From Welwitschia mirabilis (Eukaryota > Gnetophyta > Gnetopsida > Welwitschiales), in contig JBOZIK010000001.1 of NCBI GenBank assembly GCA_051453625.1, positions 262,147,741-262,211,740 on the forward strand: a DNA stretch of 64,000 bases, written 5' to 3'. Within the stretch, counting starts at the first letter, position 1, and every line of letters begins with the position of its first letter. Below the pieces are notes generated by a model. The model did no database searches. It saw only the letters and a list, made by a program, of their open reading frames with translations, and was not told where the DNA came from. This document shows positions 60,170 through 64,000 of this stretch, one piece after another. A program made the translations under genes and the position numbers.

Positions 60170-60440
60170 GGAACTTAAATCTTTTTTATTCATGAGATAG
60201 CAGAGGGCTACATTATTTGTGTAAACATTAATATGGAAACCAAGAAGGTAGTATCAAAGATGATCTAATAAAAAGATAATAGCAAGCATTTCTCTCTTAG
60301 TAGTAGTGTAGTTGGTTTGGGCACTTAACAAAGTTTTGCTAAAATAAGCTATGACTTTGAAACCATTCTCATATTTTTGGCCAAAAATAACTACTACAGT
60401 AATGTTACTTATGTCACACATAAGTTCAAAGTCTTTATTT
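60170..60440 (-). pseudogene. RNase H of element C
   Basis: IFGQKYENGFKVIAYFSKTL, then LSAQTNYTTTKREMLAIIFL and HINVYTNNVALCYLM, reproduce the Ty3/gypsy RNase H. The final TDH reads TNN, so that catalytic Asp is lost. Confidence 0.83.
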
Positions 60441-60517
60441 TAATTAGGACCCATGACAATAGCTTCAGAAGAGATGTTTTTCTTAAGAGTTTCAAAAGCA
60501 AGTTGGCATGAATCAAT

Positions 60518-61293
60518 CTACTCAAATTTAACATCTTTTTTAAGTAAAGAGTGAAGAGGTTTACAAGTTTTAGCATAGTCATGAATGAATCGGTGGTAGA
60601 AACCGGCATGTCCAAGGAAAGATCTAACTTGTTTGACATTTGTTAGAGGGTTAAGATTTTTAATGATATCTACTTTTGTGGGGTACATCCTAATCCCTTC
60701 CTTTGAAATGTGATAAACCAAAACAATTCCATGTCTAATCCCTTCCTTTGAAATGCGGTAACCCAAAACAATTCCATGTTAAACAAGGAAGAAAATCTTT
60801 TCTTAACTCAAGTTTAATCCACTTTGAATGAATTTATCAAGGACTTTTTCTAATCTCAGCATAGTTTATTCAAAAGTATTACCAAAGATGGAAAAATTAT
60901 GTATAAATATTTTTATAGAGGCTTTTATCATATTAGAAAATATTTCCATCATGGCTCGTTGGAAAGTTCTAGAGCATTATAAAGTCTAAATGACATTTGT
61001 TTGAAAGCAAAGATTCCAAAGGAAGATGTGAAGGTGGCTTTAGCTTGGTTTTCACTTGCTATGCAAATTTGATTATAGACACTATACCCATCAAGAAAAC
61101 AATAATAAGCATGACCTTGAATTCTATCAAGAACTTGATCAAGAAAATGTAAAAGATAATGGTCCTTTTTGGTGACCTCATTGAGTTTTCTAAAGTCTAT
61201 GCACATTCTCCATTTTCGTACTTTCTTTGGTATTACTGTTAAAAGACTGACCCATTCACTATCTGCTATGTCATAAATAATTCCCACATCCAT
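60518..61293 (-). pseudogene. Reverse transcriptase of element C
   Basis: DVGIIYDIADSEWVSLLTVI, then MCIDFRKLNEVTKKDHYLL, LDQVLDRIQGHAYYCFLDGY and SFGIFAFKQMSFRLYNA, follow Athila RT motifs. The FMDDF box reads FIHNF at about 60,896, removing both catalytic Asp residues. Downstream, MYPTKVDIIKNLNPLTNVKQ and VRSFLGHAGFYHRFI is the RT-RNase H connection. A 45-bp tandem duplication (60690-60734 and 60735-60779) adds 15 in-frame residues there. Confidence 0.9.
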
Positions 61294-61886
61294 AAGTTTA
61301 ATGATTTTATCTTTAACAATTTATTTAAGGGCTAGATTTAGTCTTTTTTGGGGTTGCTTAATAGGTTTGGCATTATCCTCAAGATGGATTTTATGTTGAA
61401 CTATGGAAAGAGGAATGGCATTTAAGTCTTTATGTATCTAAGCAAAGGCATTTTTCTTTGATTTTAAAAGAGAGGTCAAACATAATTCTTATTAAGGAGT
61501 GAGTAAATCATTGATTATCAGAGGTTTCATTTGATGTTCAAACAGGAATATGTATTTTAGACCTTTGGATAATTTTTTAACCTCATGGATGTTAAGTTAG
61601 GCTACCGTCTCATCTGTCATGGGGACGACAGATAGGGGATGACACTCTTCAAAAAGGTTTTCTATCGAATAAATTTGTTGGATTTCTTCCTCATCTTTAA
61701 AAAATTCATTCCCAGATTCAAAATAATCTATTTTAGTTAGGTCAAATACAAAGTTAGATTATGTAAAAAAAAAGTTGGTCTCAAATCATCTTCAATGTTA
61801 AAATCAGTTTCTATATCTTTTTCAATAGCATCAAAGACCCTGATGGTAATTTCTTTGTTATCAAAGTGGTATCTCATCATTTCAGA

Positions 61887-62138
61887 TCAAGTGTTAATGA
61901 TACAATGGGCTGTAGTGCAAAAGGCTCTTTTGAAAAGTAGTGGATACCCTCCATCATGCTCTATTTCGATTATGACAACATCAATGGGATAAAGATCTTT
62001 AAGGATTCCTAAATATTTCTTGATTGAGGTGTCAGCTAGCTCTGGGATAATAGGTGTAGGTTCAACTCTACTTTCTAATCCAAGTCTTTTACATATATGA
62101 AGAAGCATAATGTTTACACTTTCTCCTATGTAAATCAA
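61887..62138 (-). pseudogene. Protease of element C
   Basis: YIGESVNIMLLHICKRLGL corresponds to the 'iD.Gas.NiM...i...lGl' start of the retropepsin domain with the catalytic Asp lost. IKKYLGILKDLYPIDVVIIE and YPLLFKRAFCTTAHCIINT match 'G.l.dl.v.v....fpvdFvv.d....yPlllGRpfL.tA.a.Id'. Confidence 0.75.
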
Positions 62139-62352
62139 AGAATTTTTAATTTTTTTTATTTCCCTCTAAAGTAACACTAATAGTTGCAGCTCCAGGATCT
62201 TTAAATTTAGGACATTTTTGGAAAATGATTGGGTAAGAAAGACTTTACTAGGAGTGACATGGTTTTGCTTTATTCTCACTAATTGCTTTCATAACTTAGA
62301 ATATTTTGGCTTTTTTATGAGAGTTTCCAAAAATATGATTGATGTTGACTTC

Positions 62353-63560
62353 TTACATTAAGGCTTTTAGGTTTTTATTAAAAGTAGGATTTGTGTTCAA
62401 TCTATCAAGCCAAGGAGTGGATGGTTTCTTTTTCTTATTTTTCTTTAAATTATTTTTGGTGGAGGCTTTATCAAATGATGTGGAAGGAAGGTTATAATAA
62501 TCTAGGATTTTTACATCATCTTTCTCAATTGCTTCATTTTGTTTAGAAGTTAAAACCTCATGTGTAGGAGGTGTTGTATCTTTTCTACTTCTTGTTACAA
62601 TTTTTAAGTCTCTCATAACTTCATTTTGGTTGGGCATTATTTGAAAAGAAATAGACCATTGTGGTTTTTAATTAGAAAGCATTATTTGTTAAAGCACATT
62701 CACTAGGTTCTCAATGTTTCTATTGGTTTTGTCTTGTACCTTTCTCATTTCTTTAATGAATTATCTAAGAGGATCATTTAAATTTTGTTGAGAATTTGGT
62801 TGGAAGTTGGAATTTTTAATTTTATTCTTAAATGGTTTTCATTGAGGTTGCTCACTTAGTCTTTGTTGAAATGGTGGTTGATCTTAAAGTTAAGAGTTCT
62901 TTAAACATTCTTTCTTTATAAGTGAGTAGCATGGAATATTATTTTATTGAATGGGAATCATCCTCATAAAGTTCACAATTAGAAGTTAAAGATTCATTCT
63001 TAACAACCTTTGCATCAACTATCATTTGAGTATACTTCTCCAGAGTAGTGATGAAATCTTTTATCAAATTAGTTGAATCCTCTCTTTTTTTTTCCTTATC
63101 ATGTTTAACCTCCTTGAGGTCTTTTAAAATTTATCCTCCAGTATAGTTTTCTTTAATGGGCTTAGGTCAATTTTGACTAATTTCTACTAAATTCTCTAGC
63201 ACACTTCAGGCATCATCTAAGATTAAGTTTAACAAATTTCCTCTACCAGAAAAGTCTATAAATTGTTTAATTAAAGCATTTAGTCCACTATAAAAATAAT
63301 TTACTAGTTCTTTTTTACGAAATTCATCAATAGGGTTGGAATGACTAGCAATTATAAAATGTTCATAAGTAGTTACATAATCTTCATAATGTTGTTCTTA
63401 GAAGTTGGTTTCCTATTCTCTTCTCTTTCTCATAGTACTTTCACTTAAAAATATTTTAGTAAAAACTTCTTGCAATTGACTCCATGATTTAAGAAATTTA
63501 TGTGAAATGGTTTTTAGCCAAAATTTTACCCTTTTTTTAAGGGTAACTAGAAAAATAATT
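62353..63560 (-). pseudogene. gag region of element C
   Basis: ELVNYFYSGLNALIKQFIDF then SGRGNLLNLILDDA (63,330-63,190) is the Athila/Tat gag signature ('qlv.yFY.GL....r...d...gG.l..k...eA'). The 94-codon stretch at 62,637-62,353 (KKKKPSTPWLDRLNTNP) is the gag-protease linker. The N-terminal side ends in the gap at 63,571. Confidence 0.78.
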
Positions 63561-63670
63561 ATGTATGTATNNNNNNNNNNNNNNNNNNNNNNNNNNNNNN
63601 NNNNNNNNNNNNNNNNNNNNNNNNNNNNNNNNNNNNNNNNNNNNNNNNNNNNNNNNNNNNNNNNNNNNNN

Positions 63671-64000
63671 ATGAATTGGTGGTAAAAACTAGCATGTCCA
63701 AGGAAATTTCTAACTTATTTCACATTTTTTGGAGGGTTAAGGTTTTTAATGATATCTACTTTTATGGGGTCCATTCTAATCCCTTCTTTTAGAATGTGAT
63801 GATCTAAAACAATTCCATATTGGACAAGGAAGAAACTCTTTTTCCAGCTTAAGTGTAAACCACTTTTAATACATCGATTAAGGACTTTTTCTAATCTCCT
63901 TATAGTTTATTAAAAAGTATCACCAAAGATGGAGAAGTCATCCATAAAGATTTTAATAGAGTTTTGTATCATATCAAAAAAAATTCTCATCATGCTTCTT
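63671..64000 (-). pseudogene. Second RT fragment, related to element C
   Basis: Aligns with 60,590-60,960 on the same strand (shared blocks TTAATGATATCTACTTTT and AAAACAATTCCAT). Unlike element C it lacks the 45-bp duplication and keeps the intact catalytic reading IKIFMDDFSIFGD (codons at 63,937-63,945). It lies upstream of element C's gag across a 100-N gap, so it belongs to another copy, a nested element or a mis-joined contig. Confidence 0.82.

Larger units (their letters stand above)
58787..63560 (-). mobile_element. Athila/Tat-type element C, coding region, decayed
   Basis: gag, protease, RT, RNase H and integrase follow one another on the - strand with longer open stretches than the other elements, so this may be a younger copy. 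It is still dead: frames are broken, and the RT catalytic box is lost. Two tandem duplications (45 bp in RT, 80 bp in integrase) are internal to it. Confidence 0.87.

Noticed and set aside
1-64000. A new multi-gene system such as a biosynthetic cluster or defence island
   Set aside because: Only one intact gene is present; everything else recognisable is transposable-element debris.

Overview
This is a nuclear, plant-type window: very AT-rich, almost gene-free, and filled with old nested transposable elements. Low gene density, long decayed Athila/chromovirus-type Ty3/gypsy elements, an intron-bearing Helitron relic and one A-type plant cytochrome P450 suggest a large-genome seed plant. A gymnosperm is my best guess, but that is inference and no species call is made. 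Eight N runs show it is a draft scaffold: 1569-1578, 2986-3690, 5997-6944, 20426-20435, 45739-45838, 49637-49736, about 56927-57027 and 63571-63670.

Layout. 0.1-4.8 kb: degenerate Helitron Rep/Pif1-helicase gene on the + strand, with a recognisable spliceosomal intron. 5.8-8.4 kb: GC-richer gene scraps around a 948-base gap, including a C-terminal-exon-like piece, an unidentified gene fragment and one member of a direct-repeat pair (7.14 and 9.29 kb). 10.5-12.25 kb: the only gene that looks intact, a two-exon CYP71-clan (CYP76-like) P450 of 503 residues on the - strand, with TATA box, ACGT elements and a heat-shock-element-like palindrome upstream. 12.9-13.6 kb: three tandem SINE-like units behind its promoter. 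14.9-16.1 kb: probable LINE endonuclease relic.

16.3-43.7 kb is a retrotransposon nest. Two related - strand LTR elements begin at 17,594 and 22,125. The second is split by a complete + strand Athila-type element (24,262-33,867: LTR, tRNA-Asp-like primer site, gag, protease, RT, RNase H, integrase, LTR) and probably by a rearranged chromovirus (37.1-39.4 kb), with - strand Athila-type protease and gag beyond at 39.9-41.5 kb. 43.7-49.6 kb is a - strand chromovirus with chromodomain. 51.6-53.4 kb is a + strand LTR of a chromovirus family, itself carrying an insertion. 55.3-63.5 kb is a - strand Athila/Tat-type element, and 63.67-64.0 kb holds a second copy of its RT region.

All retroelement and Helitron frames carry stops, frameshifts or lost catalytic residues. 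Many stops are TAA/TAG at conserved Gln positions, as expected from C-to-T decay of methylated DNA. No operon, CRISPR array or new defence or metabolic system was seen. The most informative items are the reconstructable nested insertion with a paralogous empty site, a 3'-LTR-boundary motif shared by four elements, the Helitron intron, and the preserved P450 island.
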